A stretch of DNA of 64,000 nucleotides from CAYFMH01 sp964344775 (GCA_964344775.1 CAYFOO010000001.1:13130-77129), one strand, 5' to 3'; positions 24,166 to 33,245 are shown, counted from the stretch's first letter. Notes: generated by a model from the letters alone, not told the origin. Made by a program: numbers and translations.

Positions 24166-24450
24166 TCACATTATTTTGGGAATCTTAACGGAGTGATCCT
24201 CCACCTCATGCGGGACTTCGTCCAAATAATCATCAATATTTTCAGTAATCTCAATTTCGTCCGGTCGTGTTACATTTTCGAGCCCCGTCACCTGTGAAGT
24301 TTCTTCCACATTCTCTGTATTCGCTTCCTGCAATTGTGCAAAAAAATCCAAGATATTCCCCAGTTGTCCGGTAAATTTTTTTACTTCTGCATCAGTGAGC
24401 TTTATTTTCGCCAATTTGGCAATGTGGCGGACTTCATCAGCAGTAATCAT
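24166..24450 (-). CDS. gatC: Asp/Glu-tRNA amidotransferase subunit C
   Basis: 94 residues: ITADEVRHIAKLAKIKLTDAE at the N terminus and the VTRPDE segment typical of GatC, which clamps GatA and GatB together. First gene of the gatCA unit, with its own promoter just upstream. Confidence 0.94.
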   Translation of the reverse strand: MITADEVRHIAKLAKIKLTDAEVKKFTGQLGNILDFFAQLQEANTENVEETSQVTGLENVTRPDEIEITENIDDYLDEVPHEVEDHSVKIPKIM

Positions 24451-24474
24451 GATATTCTGAAAAAGGTGTGGGCG

Positions 24475-24502
24475 AGTATAGAAATTTTTGGAAAAGGATC
24501 AA
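24475..24502 (-). promoter_or_regulatory. gatCA promoter
   Basis: TTGATC (24497-24502), a 16-bp spacer and TATACT (24475-24480), 24 bases before the gatC ATG. Confidence 0.6.
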
Positions 24503-24508
24503 ATTTTA

Positions 24509-27500
24509 TTAATTCGCCAAAAACGCCCCCCGAAACTTCTGATACTCGGTATTCAGCTCCGCACAGTGATCCCCCGCCATCTCGATGTAGTCAAAACACT
24601 GCCTCGTCGGGACATTATGATTTCTCATAAATTGATCTCTCAAAAGCTCTACCGATCGCTGACTTTCCTCTCCACACCAAGCCCCTACCTCCTCGATGTA
24701 ACTTTTTCGAAAATCAGCTCTCACCTCTGGACAATGTGCTTCTACAATCTCTTTTCCCATGAGAAATTTATCAAAAGAAATCCCCATTCCCATAGCCACG
24801 GCCAATTTTTTACGATCTTCATCAGACAAATACCGTTGGTTTTTTCGACCAAAATACTCGTACTCCTCCAACTCAGAAAAAAGATCTTCCGCTTTTTGAA
24901 AATCAGCATTGGGAGAAACTTCCGACCAATTGTCCCACAACACTTTTAATTTAGTCTTCAAATCTGCCAAAAATAGTTTTAGATTTCGATCACTGCTACA
25001 CTGTAATATCTGGCCACATTTATTTTCCAGGTTTTCTACCTCCTGAAGCAAAAGCCAGATCTTTTTTCGGATAGAGAGTTCTCCTCCACCTCTCCGTTCC
25101 TCTATTTCCATCCGATCATCGGCCGTGGCGAGAATGCGAAAAAAATATTTCGAAAGTTCTGTATCCGCCAGCTTGGCTTCCTGGATGATTTCGTATGCAC
25201 GGATAAAAATTGTATTGACCGATTTGATCTGATCTTCCTGATACTGCACTTTTTCAGCCGTAGAAAGTGGAGCCACTTCTTTTTCTGGAATTTCTCGTGC
25301 TCGACCAAAAACTTGTACGACATAAAACTCCTTCTTTTTATTTTGGGCCAACCCAATTCCCACCCGATTCCACTTCGCACTGAGGAGATTTTGTCGATGG
25401 GATGCAGAATTTTCTAGTCCGTTCAGAGCGAGCTCCAGAGTGGTCCCGTAGCCCAGATTCTCCCCAAATTCGCCAAACATTTCTGCCATTTTGATCCGAT
25501 CTTTGAAGCTCAACCCCTCCGGAGTGGTATGGGAAATAAATCCTTCATTAGCCATCCGCTGAGCATAGTGCTGAGCAAATTTGTCCAACTTTGAATCCTT
25601 CGCCAGGGGCGATTTCCGATATTTTTTTCGGAGCTGATTGATCCAGTTTCGGATTCCCGCCGTGGACTCTGAACGAATAAAAGTTTGTTCCCATTTTGCC
25701 ACCGGTAACACAATATTTTTGTGAAAATACATCCCTCGGTTGAAAAGAATTTCGCCCTGGTCAGAAACAATCTCAAGTACATACGTGCCATACTTGTGTG
25801 GCTTGAGCGAGAAGAAAAATTTATCGCCGTTTTTTTTGATTGGGATCTGTTCTACCGTGCCTTCGGTAGAAATCAAAAATACATGATCCGGCAGGTTTAT
25901 CCCACCCTCCAGGACTTTCCCATTCAGATGAACCATGTCCAAATCCTTGAGAAATCGAGGAAACTGGTGCACAGAAATCGTATCTTCTTCTTTGTCCGGA
26001 AACCCCGGAGTGAGAATGAAATTTTTGTACGATACCTGCTGCCAATTGGTGATTTGGGATTCTAGATTTCCATCCGATGAATCTGCTTGAAAAACATCAA
26101 TCGCCAGTTTGCGATCCGGACGAAACTGATCAAAAAATTTATACGGAACAGAAATATGATTGAGCCCGTATTCAAAAAGTAAAGCGGATTTATGATTTTG
26201 AGAAAAAACAATTTTTGTCAGTCGATCTTCTCCTGCTGCCCAGGAGAAAACTACTCGCGATTCCTCAGGAATCACGTTCACATCCAGATGGGAAACATAA
26301 TGTGTTTCAGCCGAACGAAATTTTCTATCTCGAGTGAGTGCAGAAACTTTTATTTTCCCGACACGAGATCGTCGATCATCGTCAAAAACGATGCCCAGAT
26401 GAAAATTTCCCGGTTCAAAAAAGATAATCGGCACAGAAAAATTTGCTCCAGAAACCGCACCTTTAAACTGCTCTTGTGCCTTTGTTTCCAAATTTTGAAG
26501 AAAAACGATTACTTTTTTTGCCCCAGGATTTTTTACTGTTCCCTCCACTTCAATTACCCGTCCCACGATCACTTCACTCGGAACTCCCCGCCTCAGGGTC
26601 AGATTGGGAAAAAAATTCTCGGAGATGTAAGCGATAGTTCCTCTGGTAGGCCGGTTGGGAATAAGCTCTTTTTTTTTACGAGGAATGGGTTTTTTAGCTC
26701 GTTTTTTTACGAGTGCTTTTTTGATATCTTCTGTTGGTTCACCAGAACGAGTTCGTTTGCTGAGAAATTTATCCGCCAAAACATCCGGTACACTTTTTTC
26801 TTTGGCTTCTTCTGTCAGACTTGGACGGATCTGTTCTGGGATAGTTGGCTGTTCGTCCAGATTATCAGAATACACTTCGAAAACGACATCGATCACCCCT
26901 CGAGAAGAAGGGGCTAATCTTTCAAAGGCTTTTCGCGAAAGGTCCAAAATTCGATCCGAATGATACGGTCCACGATCATTTACTCGTACAATCACATAAT
27001 CTTTGTCGTCATTACTCCACGCAGGATTCCAATTCCACACCTTCAGCTTGGTCCCAAAAGGAAGAATCCGGTGGGCCGCGGTCATGTCCATCGGATCATA
27101 AATCTCTCCATTGGCTGTAGGTCGCCCAGCAAATCCCTGATCGTAGAAACTCGCCGATCCCATCCCCGAGTAGGTGTATTTGGACTCGAATCGATTGGTT
27201 GATAAAATATGAGCTCGATAAATGTACTCCGCGATGTCTCCTCGAGAGAGGGATTCGTACGGAGAGAGCTCCGGTTCATCCAGGATTCGAAATTCTTCTG
27301 CCGTATCGAAAAATGGAACAAACCAATCCTCAGATTCCGAATCTTCTGTGAAAGGTACATCAAAACTCATCACCAGCATCTTGAGAAACTCCGCTCGAGA
27401 AACTTGTTTGCCGGGATGGAAGTTGCCATCCGTGAAGCCTTTTACAATTTTATGAGCAGCGGCCGTGTGCACATAGTCGGCGAACCAGTCGTTTTTTCGA

Positions 27501-27757
27501 ATGTCGGGGAAAGATACATCAGATCTGGGGTTCACCGGAATATCTGCCGCCAGTAGCAACATTTTTAGTGCTTCTGCTCGATTTACTTTTTGCCGCGGAC
27601 GGAAGTACATCTCTCCTTCTTCCTCATATCCGCTCACCACTTCTTTTTCGCTCAAGAAATCAATCGGATGAAAGTGTGGATGTGTGGTATCCACATCGAC
27701 AAAACTTGCGAATGAAAAAGCTGGAAAAAAGAGGAATGTAAAAAATAGTCTTTTCAT
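24509..27757 (-). CDS. giant S-layer-anchored protein: SLH x3, RlpA-like, Ig-like, CAP domains
   Basis: 1082 residues with signal peptide. Three SLH domains (about 20-190; e.g. KIVKGFTDGNFHPGKQVSRAEF), then an RlpA-like double-psi barrel (about 195-300; ASFYDQGFAGRPTANGEIYD, VNDRGPYHSDRILDLS), a Lys-rich linker, beta-rich Ig-like regions (about 385-690), a CAP/SCP-PR1 domain (about 700-825; FAQHYAQRMANEGFISHTTPEG, FGENLGYG, SASHRQNLLS) and a helical, Cys-containing C-terminal 230 residues. Likely wall-bound with peptidoglycan-related activity; exact role unknown. Confidence 0.85.
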   Translation of the reverse strand: MKRLFFTFLFFPAFSFASFVDVDTTHPHFHPIDFLSEKEVVSGYEEEGEMYFRPRQKVNRAEALKMLLLAADIPVNPRSDVSFPDIRKNDWFADYVHTAAAHKIVKGFTDGNFHPGKQVSRAEFLKMLVMSFDVPFTEDSESEDWFVPFFDTAEEFRILDEPELSPYESLSRGDIAEYIYRAHILSTNRFESKYTYSGMGSASFYDQGFAGRPTANGEIYDPMDMTAAHRILPFGTKLKVWNWNPAWSNDDKDYVIVRVNDRGPYHSDRILDLSRKAFERLAPSSRGVIDVVFEVYSDNLDEQPTIPEQIRPSLTEEAKEKSVPDVLADKFLSKRTRSGEPTEDIKKALVKKRAKKPIPRKKKELIPNRPTRGTIAYISENFFPNLTLRRGVPSEVIVGRVIEVEGTVKNPGAKKVIVFLQNLETKAQEQFKGAVSGANFSVPIIFFEPGNFHLGIVFDDDRRSRVGKIKVSALTRDRKFRSAETHYVSHLDVNVIPEESRVVFSWAAGEDRLTKIVFSQNHKSALLFEYGLNHISVPYKFFDQFRPDRKLAIDVFQADSSDGNLESQITNWQQVSYKNFILTPGFPDKEEDTISVHQFPRFLKDLDMVHLNGKVLEGGINLPDHVFLISTEGTVEQIPIKKNGDKFFFSLKPHKYGTYVLEIVSDQGEILFNRGMYFHKNIVLPVAKWEQTFIRSESTAGIRNWINQLRKKYRKSPLAKDSKLDKFAQHYAQRMANEGFISHTTPEGLSFKDRIKMAEMFGEFGENLGYGTTLELALNGLENSASHRQNLLSAKWNRVGIGLAQNKKKEFYVVQVFGRAREIPEKEVAPLSTAEKVQYQEDQIKSVNTIFIRAYEIIQEAKLADTELSKYFFRILATADDRMEIEERRGGGELSIRKKIWLLLQEVENLENKCGQILQCSSDRNLKLFLADLKTKLKVLWDNWSEVSPNADFQKAEDLFSELEEYEYFGRKNQRYLSDEDRKKLAVAMGMGISFDKFLMGKEIVEAHCPEVRADFRKSYIEEVGAWCGEESQRSVELLRDQFMRNHNVPTRQCFDYIEMAGDHCAELNTEYQKFRGAFLAN

Positions 27758-27838
27758 GAACTTTCTCAGCTTAAATAAGTAAAAAAATTAAACAATGCTA
27801 TTTTTGTCATTCCCCCCTCCCCGTTTCCTCTCTCCCCG

Positions 27839-27866
27839 TTAACCCACCAAATATTTGGTGGGTTAA
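27839..27866. repeat. perfect 28-bp palindrome
   Basis: TTAACCCACCAAAT and its exact reverse complement back to back, followed by a CCAG...CTGG hairpin. Between the divergent SLH gene and tilS. Confidence 0.7.
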
Positions 27867-27885
27867 CCAGCCGTAGACTGGTAAG

Positions 27886-27913
27886 TTGTGCAAAAAGGTA
27901 TATCTTGTAATCT
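27886..27913 (+). promoter_or_regulatory. tilS promoter, leaderless
   Basis: TTGTGC (27886-27891), a 16-bp spacer and TAATCT (27908-27913), 8 bases before the ATG. Confidence 0.5.
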
Positions 27914-27921
27914 GTTAAATA

Positions 27922-28818
27922 ATGGAACTCGAAAAAATCGTCACTGATTTTCTAAAAAAAGAACACCTTACCGATAAAAAACTGCTCTGCATGGTTTCCG
28001 GTGGTGTGGACTCCGTCGTGCTGTTAAATATTTTGAATAAAATTTTTGATCAAAAATCACTTGCCGTCTTTCATCTAGATCATTCCTCACGAAACAATTC
28101 TGACAAAGACTTTCAATTTGTACAAAATTTGTGCTCAAAATTTGGTACTAAATTTTATGGGGAAAAATTGGATAAAATCCCTCAAAAAGACAAAGAAAAT
28201 TTTTGGAGAACAGAACGAAAAAGATTGGCTAAAAAGGCCAAAAAAGACTTCGGAGCAGAAAGAATCCTCACGGCTCACCATGCCACCGATCTCGTAGAAA
28301 CGATGCTTTTCAGGCTAACAAAAGGGTGCGGCATCGATGGCCTTTCCCCTTTTGAAACCAGCACAAAACCTCTGTGGCAAGTCCCAAAATCAGAAATTGA
28401 AAAATATGCACGAGAAAACAAACTCAAATGGATCGAGGATCCCTCAAATGAAAATACGGACTTCCAACGAAACCTCATCCGGAAAGAAGTACTCCCCCAT
28501 CTGCGAAAAATCACCCCCAATCTCGAACAGGTTTTTGTCCGAGAAGCAGAAATTTTTGGAGAAATGGCGGATTTTTTGGATAAATCTGTTGAAACGGTAG
28601 GGACAAGTCGCGACTTGTCCCTACCAGATTTTTTAAATCTCCCAAAAATCCTCCAAAAAGAGTGGCTCCAAAAAATCGCCAAATCTACTCCTAGTGCTTC
28701 AGAGATCGAAGACTGTCTCCGTTGGCTCCACGGCAATCCTCCAGGCAAAAGCAAAAAAGAAATTGGAGGCACAAAACTTCAGATTGTGAATAATAAAATT
28801 CAAATTCTCCCCTGTTAA
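27922..28818 (+). CDS. tilS: tRNA(Ile)-lysidine synthase
   Basis: Modifies C34 of tRNA(Ile2) so that it reads AUA. 298 residues with the PP-loop SGGVDSVVLLNIL near the start and ILTAHHATDLVETMLFRLTKGCG, WIEDPSNENTDFQRN, typical of TilS. A perfect 30-bp palindrome (28596-28625) is inserted in frame (VGTSRDLSLP) in the C-terminal half, and the stop codon lies inside another repeat (28807-28840). The C-terminal tRNA-binding domain looks short. Confidence 0.93.
   Translation: MELEKIVTDFLKKEHLTDKKLLCMVSGGVDSVVLLNILNKIFDQKSLAVFHLDHSSRNNSDKDFQFVQNLCSKFGTKFYGEKLDKIPQKDKENFWRTERKRLAKKAKKDFGAERILTAHHATDLVETMLFRLTKGCGIDGLSPFETSTKPLWQVPKSEIEKYARENKLKWIEDPSNENTDFQRNLIRKEVLPHLRKITPNLEQVFVREAEIFGEMADFLDKSVETVGTSRDLSLPDFLNLPKILQKEWLQKIAKSTPSASEIEDCLRWLHGNPPGKSKKEIGGTKLQIVNNKIQILPC
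28596..28625 (+). repeat. in-frame perfect palindrome inside tilS
   Basis: GGTAGGGACAAGTCG followed by its exact reverse complement. A close intergenic relative (GTAGGGACGTGTCG arm) is at 58163-58190. Confidence 0.9.
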
Positions 28819-28840
28819 GGGGAGACTAAGAGGGGTTTTT
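28807..28840 (+). terminator. repeat-derived hairpin at the tilS stop, possible terminator
   Basis: CTCCCCT-GTTA-AGGGGAG, then AGAGGGGTTTTT. The TAA of tilS is in the loop. Same layout as the element at 195-241. Confidence 0.55.
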
Positions 28841-28858
28841 CCGAAGGAAAATAATCTT

Positions 28859-28864
28859 TTGACA
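28859..28864 (+). promoter_or_regulatory. possible serC promoter -35
   Basis: A perfect TTGACA; a -10 (TAACTT or TTATTA region) is less clear. The leader to serC would be about 95 bases. Confidence 0.35.
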
Positions 28865-28924
28865 CTTCAGACAACTTTATTAACTTACCCACACAGCTTT
28901 TTCGGCAGCGTTACTGCTCGACCG

Positions 28925-28987
28925 ATGAACGCTACTGATCTTTATTGTTTTCGTTGTAACCCAAAAAGGGAGGGCTTAGCCCAATGA
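28925..28987 (+). CDS. possible 20-residue upstream ORF coupled to serC
   Basis: [20 protein letters not shown]; its TGA overlaps the serC ATG (ATGA). A GGGAGG ribosome-binding site for serC lies inside it, and a GGGC-TTA-GCCC hairpin directly precedes the ATG. Could be a leader peptide or chance. Confidence 0.3.
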   Translation: MNATDLYCFRCNPKREGLAQ

Positions 28988-30159
28988 ACGCGATTGTTCC
29001 CGAAAAACCAAAGAAAGGTCCGGCATGTCCGGATTTTTCCTCCGGCCCCTGTGCGAAACGTCCCGGATGGACTGTGAAGGTCCTCGAGAACGCACTTACC
29101 GGTCGATCCCACCGCTCCAAACCGGGCAAGGCCAAGCTGGCCGAAGCCATCGACCTGACCCGGGAAGTCCTCGGCATTCCCGACGATTACCGTATCGGAA
29201 TCGTCCCAGCATCGGATACCGGTGCGGTCGAAATGGCCCTGTGGTCTCTGCTCGGTGCCCGCGGCATCGACATGCTGGCCTGGGAGAGTTTCGGCAAGGG
29301 CTGGGTGACCGACGTGGCCAAACAGCTCAAGCTCGGCGTCAACATTCTAGACGCCGATTACGGTAAGTTACCCGACCTCAAAATGGTGAACTTCGCCAAC
29401 GACGTGGTGTTCACCTGGAACGGTACTACCTCGGGTGTCCGAGTTCCCAACGGCAACTGGATCCCCGCCGACCGCCAGGGTCTCACCATCTGCGACGCCA
29501 CTTCAGCCGCATTTGCTATGGACCTTCCTTGGAACCTACTAGACGTCACTACCTGGTCCTGGCAGAAGTGTCTGGGCGGCGAAGGAGCTCACGGCATGAT
29601 TGTCTTGAGTCCTCGTGCGGTTAAGAGGCTCGAAACATTTACGCCTTCTAACCGTCCTCTGCCCAAGATCTTCCGTCTGACCAAGGGCGGTAATCTGATC
29701 GATGGCATCTTCCGGGGCGAAACTATCAACACGCCTTCCATGATCGCCGTGGAGGACGCTCTGGATGGCCTGAAATGGGCACAGTCCATTGGCCTGCAAG
29801 GGCTTATCAACCGCTCCGAAGACAACCTTACCGTTGTCGACGAGTGGGTGGAAGTCAGCGATTGGGCGGCTTTCCTGGCGGAAGTTCCTGAAACCATCTC
29901 GAATACCTCGGTCTGTCTGCAGATCAAGGACGAGTGGTTCCTGGGGCTGAACGGCGACCAACAGGCCGTCTTCGCCAAACGGATGGTGGCTCTGCTCGAC
30001 GCAGAAGGTGTCGCCTTCGATATCGGTGCCTACCGGGACGCCCCGGCCGGACTCCGTATCTGGTGCGGTCCCACCGTCGAAATCGACGATGTGATCGTGC
30101 TGATGCCCTGGCTCGATTGGGCCTTCGCCACCGCCAAGGCGGAATTCGAAACCGCCTGA
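28984..30159 (+). CDS. serC: phosphoserine aminotransferase, alphaproteobacterial type
   Basis: Makes 3-phosphoserine for serine synthesis (PLP). 391 residues: [20 protein letters not shown] near the start, [49 protein letters not shown] (PLP Lys) and [11 protein letters not shown] are those of the long alphaproteobacterial SerC group. Base composition is far more GC-rich than the neighbours, with many CGG/GGC codons, and it has a strong ribosome-binding site and terminator, so recent horizontal transfer is likely. serA/serB not in window. Confidence 0.95.
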   Translation: MNAIVPEKPKKGPACPDFSSGPCAKRPGWTVKVLENALTGRSHRSKPGKAKLAEAIDLTREVLGIPDDYRIGIVPASDTGAVEMALWSLLGARGIDMLAWESFGKGWVTDVAKQLKLGVNILDADYGKLPDLKMVNFANDVVFTWNGTTSGVRVPNGNWIPADRQGLTICDATSAAFAMDLPWNLLDVTTWSWQKCLGGEGAHGMIVLSPRAVKRLETFTPSNRPLPKIFRLTKGGNLIDGIFRGETINTPSMIAVEDALDGLKWAQSIGLQGLINRSEDNLTVVDEWVEVSDWAAFLAEVPETISNTSVCLQIKDEWFLGLNGDQQAVFAKRMVALLDAEGVAFDIGAYRDAPAGLRIWCGPTVEIDDVIVLMPWLDWAFATAKAEFETA

Positions 30160-30227
30160 CGTCCCAACGAAATCAAGAAAATTCCGTGCTCCCGGAGACA
30201 ATCTTCCTCCGGCAGCCAACTCTCAAG

Positions 30228-30254
30228 CGGTCCCTCCGGGACCGTTTTCCTTTA
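30228..30254 (+). terminator. serC intrinsic terminator
   Basis: CGGTCCC-TCC-GGGACCG followed by TTTTCCTTT, 68 bases after the stop. Confidence 0.85.
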
Positions 30255-30271
30255 TTCCAAAAAACCCTTGT

Positions 30272-30345
30272 ATGTCATCCTGGCCTGCCCAGGATCCTGA
30301 CAGTTGTGCACAAGCGACCAGATTCCGGGCAAGCCGGAATGACAA
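30272..30345. repeat. GTCATCCTGG...CCGGAATGAC inverted-repeat element
   Basis: About 75 bp bounded by GTCAT and ATGAC with inner arms CCTGGCCTGCCCAGG and TTCCGGGCAAGCCGGAA. Related in layout to 41743-41863. Confidence 0.65.
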
Positions 30346-30396
30346 ATTTTTCTACTATTTGTTGTTCTTTGTTATTTGTTATTTGTTCTCTGACAA

Positions 30397-32583
30397 TTAC
30401 CGATCCGGCGGAATCCCAAAATGTGAAAACAAAAACTTCGCCACTCGACGAAAAGTAATCGCCGCGGTCTCAGATCCCCACTGAGAATATCGCGGATGGT
30501 CGTATTTCACCAGCACGACAAATTTGGGCTCTTTGATCGGACCAAAACCAGCAAAACTGGTGATTGTCGTCCCCTCACCAACCAGTGCCTTCCCTTTTTT
30601 ATACGTCTGAGAGGTTCCTGTTTTTCCCATTACCGAATACCCCCACACCCGTGCTCCACGAGCCACGCCGTTGTCCACGGAGTTCAAGAGCATGGATTTG
30701 ATTGTCTGATACGTCTTATCAGAAATCACCCGACGCACTCGCTCAGGCTTGAATGTTTCGGCTTCGCCTCCTGGATAACGAATCTCTTCGACAATCATGG
30801 GTTTCATCAGGTATCCACCATTGGCCAGCGAGGTAAAAGCCATCGCCATCTGAAGTGGCGTAGCCGTAATCCCCTGCCCAAACCCGTAGGTGATCAACTC
30901 TGATTCAGCCCATTCACGCCAGGGTTTAATTTTTCCATCTTCTTCTCCGTCGAGCTCAATATCCGTGTACTGTGCAAAACCAAAGTTTTTGAAATAGTCA
31001 TATAGCACCTGCCTTCCAATCTTTCGGGTAATGAATGCGATTCCAGTATTCAAAGATCGGTTGATCACCTCGATCATAGTCGTCAGTCCAGCGTAAATTT
31101 GATCCGCGTTTCGGATTTTGAATTCATCTACCTCCACCGGTCCTGCGTCGTCAAATGTTGTCTGGGGCATCACCTCATCAGAATTCAAAGCGGCCGACAT
31201 CGTAAAGGCCTTCATCACGGATCCTGGTTCGTAGGTATCGGAAACAATTTTGTTTCGAAATACAGCGGGTCCCCAGGAGTTGAAATATCGGTAGTATCGA
31301 CCATTTTCTATGATGGTGGGGATTCGCTGATTGAAAAGCTCATCCTCCCGGTCAGCCTCTGCCTGCTCTGGCGATATTTCGTAGCGGAGGAAAGCTTTTC
31401 CAAATTCATTGGGATCAAAGGACGGGGCATGGGTCATGGCGAGCACTTTCCCGGTCTCTGGTTCAATCACGACGATCTGACCGAAGTCCGCACTGTAATT
31501 CATCAGATCCTCTTCGAGGATTTTTTCTACAGCATCTTGGATCACCCGATCGATGGTGAGGACGATATCGGCTCCATCCTGTGCATGAGCAATCCCCAGG
31601 CTTTTGCTCAGGATTCGTTGCCCTCGCGTATTGGTCGCTCCGAAAATATATCCCTCTTTTCCCTTGAGCAGATGATCAAAGTATCCCTCAATCCCATACT
31701 GCCCTCCTCCAGACGAATCCACAAACCCGAGAAGCTGGGCGGCCAGTGTTTTTTCTGGATAGTATCGCCAATATTCATCCGTCAGCTGGACCCCTCGAAG
31801 CATTTCTTTGTAGTTTGGATCTCGCTTCATTTCCATAATTTTTTCTGAAACTTCTGGCACAATCTTATGCGTAATTTCAAGGTATCGCCGTGGTTTCCGA
31901 TCGATCCATTTGGAAATTTTTCTTTCTTCGATATTGAGGAGTGGAGCTAATTTCTCAGCTGTTTCTTCGAGAGCAATGATGCGAGTGGGATCTGCCAAAA
32001 CAGCATTCTCTTCAACCCAGATACCCGGCAAATGCATCTCAGTTATTTTTTCGGCTCTTTCCTGGGAAATATCGGTCAGCAGTAAAACTCTTTTTCGCTC
32101 AATGGAAGAAATCTTTTTTCGCAGCTCCGCCGCATAAGCCATGATCGCCGCTCTCTCGGTAGTGGTCCAAGTGGATGGTTCGGTTTTTATGTCACATCCC
32201 TCAATCTTCTCACAATGAGCATTGATCAGAATCGGTGCCAAAATCTCCGCTACCACCCCCGGATCTGATTTTTCTTGCTGATTGAGTGGTAATTTGTGAT
32301 TGTACTTCGGATAACTCAAAATCAAAGGATCCACAAAAAGCATCTTCAGGGTGTTGTTGGTGGCCACTGGAGTCACTTCCTCCGTCAGTCGATTTTTTCG
32401 GACCAGGATCTTTCCACGACGGGCCGGCAAAACGGATTTCTTCTCGTGCTGAGCCTTCGCTTCTGCATAAAACTCCTGATGCCGAATCACCTGCAGCTCA
32501 AAAAGCCGCAATCCAAATATCACAAAAAGGGCCAAAAAACACCATTTGAGGATTCGGATGCGGGATTCAAAAGTTACGAGCAT
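30397..32583 (-). CDS. class B penicillin-binding protein (FtsI/PBP2 type)
   Basis: Peptidoglycan transpeptidase. 728 residues from the ATG at 32583: one N-terminal membrane anchor (WCFLALFVIFGLRLF), a dimerisation domain, and the transpeptidase domain with EPGSVMK (SxxK, about residue 455), SLN (about 506) and KTGTSQ (about 653). A longer frame to 32661 exists but adds an unlikely N terminus. Whether it serves division (FtsI) or elongation cannot be told; no mraW/murE cluster is next to it. Confidence 0.93.
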   Translation of the reverse strand: MLVTFESRIRILKWCFLALFVIFGLRLFELQVIRHQEFYAEAKAQHEKKSVLPARRGKILVRKNRLTEEVTPVATNNTLKMLFVDPLILSYPKYNHKLPLNQQEKSDPGVVAEILAPILINAHCEKIEGCDIKTEPSTWTTTERAAIMAYAAELRKKISSIERKRVLLLTDISQERAEKITEMHLPGIWVEENAVLADPTRIIALEETAEKLAPLLNIEERKISKWIDRKPRRYLEITHKIVPEVSEKIMEMKRDPNYKEMLRGVQLTDEYWRYYPEKTLAAQLLGFVDSSGGGQYGIEGYFDHLLKGKEGYIFGATNTRGQRILSKSLGIAHAQDGADIVLTIDRVIQDAVEKILEEDLMNYSADFGQIVVIEPETGKVLAMTHAPSFDPNEFGKAFLRYEISPEQAEADREDELFNQRIPTIIENGRYYRYFNSWGPAVFRNKIVSDTYEPGSVMKAFTMSAALNSDEVMPQTTFDDAGPVEVDEFKIRNADQIYAGLTTMIEVINRSLNTGIAFITRKIGRQVLYDYFKNFGFAQYTDIELDGEEDGKIKPWREWAESELITYGFGQGITATPLQMAMAFTSLANGGYLMKPMIVEEIRYPGGEAETFKPERVRRVISDKTYQTIKSMLLNSVDNGVARGARVWGYSVMGKTGTSQTYKKGKALVGEGTTITSFAGFGPIKEPKFVVLVKYDHPRYSQWGSETAAITFRRVAKFLFSHFGIPPDR

Positions 32584-32625
32584 GTGAGAAAAATGAGCAT
32601 AGCTGAAACAATAAATTTTTAAATA

Positions 32626-32653
32626 TTGACTTTTTCGTGTTTTTTTATATTGT
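32626..32653 (+). promoter_or_regulatory. promoter of the 32743 gene
   Basis: TTGACT (32626-32631), a 16-bp spacer and TATTGT (32648-32653). Confidence 0.5.
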
Positions 32654-32674
32654 AAATACAAGTTCTTTCACGTT

Positions 32675-32724
32675 GGATTAGGAGTTCCAGAAAAGATTAG
32701 CTTCCAGAATGGAAGTTCCTAACC
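32675..32724 (+). promoter_or_regulatory. structured 5' leader
   Basis: TTAGGA (32678-32683) pairs with TCCTAA (32717-32722), enclosing a CTTCCA-GAA-TGGAAG hairpin (32701-32715). May be a regulatory or stabilising leader of the secreted protein gene. Confidence 0.4.
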
Positions 32725-32742
32725 GCAGAAAATGGAGAAATT

Positions 32743-33087
32743 TTGATGAGACGAAGTATCACAGCTCTACTTTTTTTTCTGGCTCTATGTGCCATCATCA
32801 CAATTAAGCCAGCTCTCGCCGACATGTTCACCATGGAAGGTACAAGAAAAGAACAAAGCATCCCCGTAACAGCTGTCATCATTACAGTCCTCACTGAACC
32901 CGGCGAAAGAATTTTTGAAGTTGGGGGCGAAATGGCTTTCGGCAAAGAAAGCAATCCCGTCACTATCATGCCAGGCTTCGCCCTTTGTTTGGTTGGGCTA
33001 GCCGAAATGTGGGTCGGCTCTGTAGTCGCTGTTGTTGTCGGAGTCCCCATCGACGGAATCACCTACCCTTTCCGCGATACTGACTAA
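32743..33087 (+). CDS. small secreted protein of unknown function (114 aa)
   Basis: Clear signal peptide (SITALLFFLALCAIITIKPALA), then about 88 residues with a hydrophobic C-terminal segment (LCLVGLAEMWVGSVVAVVVGVP). Unusually for this window it has a ribosome-binding GGAG 8 bases before the ATG, a structured leader and a strong terminator, and looks more GC-rich than its surroundings. Possibly acquired. No family recognised. Confidence 0.65.
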   Translation: MMRRSITALLFFLALCAIITIKPALADMFTMEGTRKEQSIPVTAVIITVLTEPGERIFEVGGEMAFGKESNPVTIMPGFALCLVGLAEMWVGSVVAVVVGVPIDGITYPFRDTD

Positions 33088-33096
33088 TTTCTCCTC

Positions 33097-33127
33097 CCCC
33101 CGGCCTTCGGCCGGGGGACACTTTTTC
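33097..33127 (+). terminator. strong intrinsic terminator
   Basis: CCCCCGGCC-TTC-GGCCGGGGG (33097-33117) followed by ACACTTTTTC. Confidence 0.85.
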
Positions 33128-33189
33128 TTTTACAAAAAAAGACGCACCTCTCAGTACGCCTTCTTTCTAATTTTTATCGTTCCCCCCCC

Positions 33190-33211
33190 GGCGAGGTTGG
33201 GAAACCTCGCC
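33190..33211. repeat. GGCGAGGTT hairpin repeat
   Basis: Arms GGCGAGGTT and AACCTCGCC around GGGA; inverted copy at 386-407. Confidence 0.7.
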
Positions 33212-33245
33212 TACGTTTTTTAATAATCTAAGTTCTAAGCTCTAC

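Noticed and set aside
30159..30159. TGA recoding as in Gracilibacteria/Absconditabacteria
   Set aside because: TGA ends serC and forms the ATGA overlaps of the toxin-antitoxin-rbfA operon, and conserved proteins show no in-frame TGA.
29539..30219. 226-codon ORF antisense to serC
   Set aside because: GC-rich genes often have long open antisense frames; serC on the plus strand is clearly the gene.
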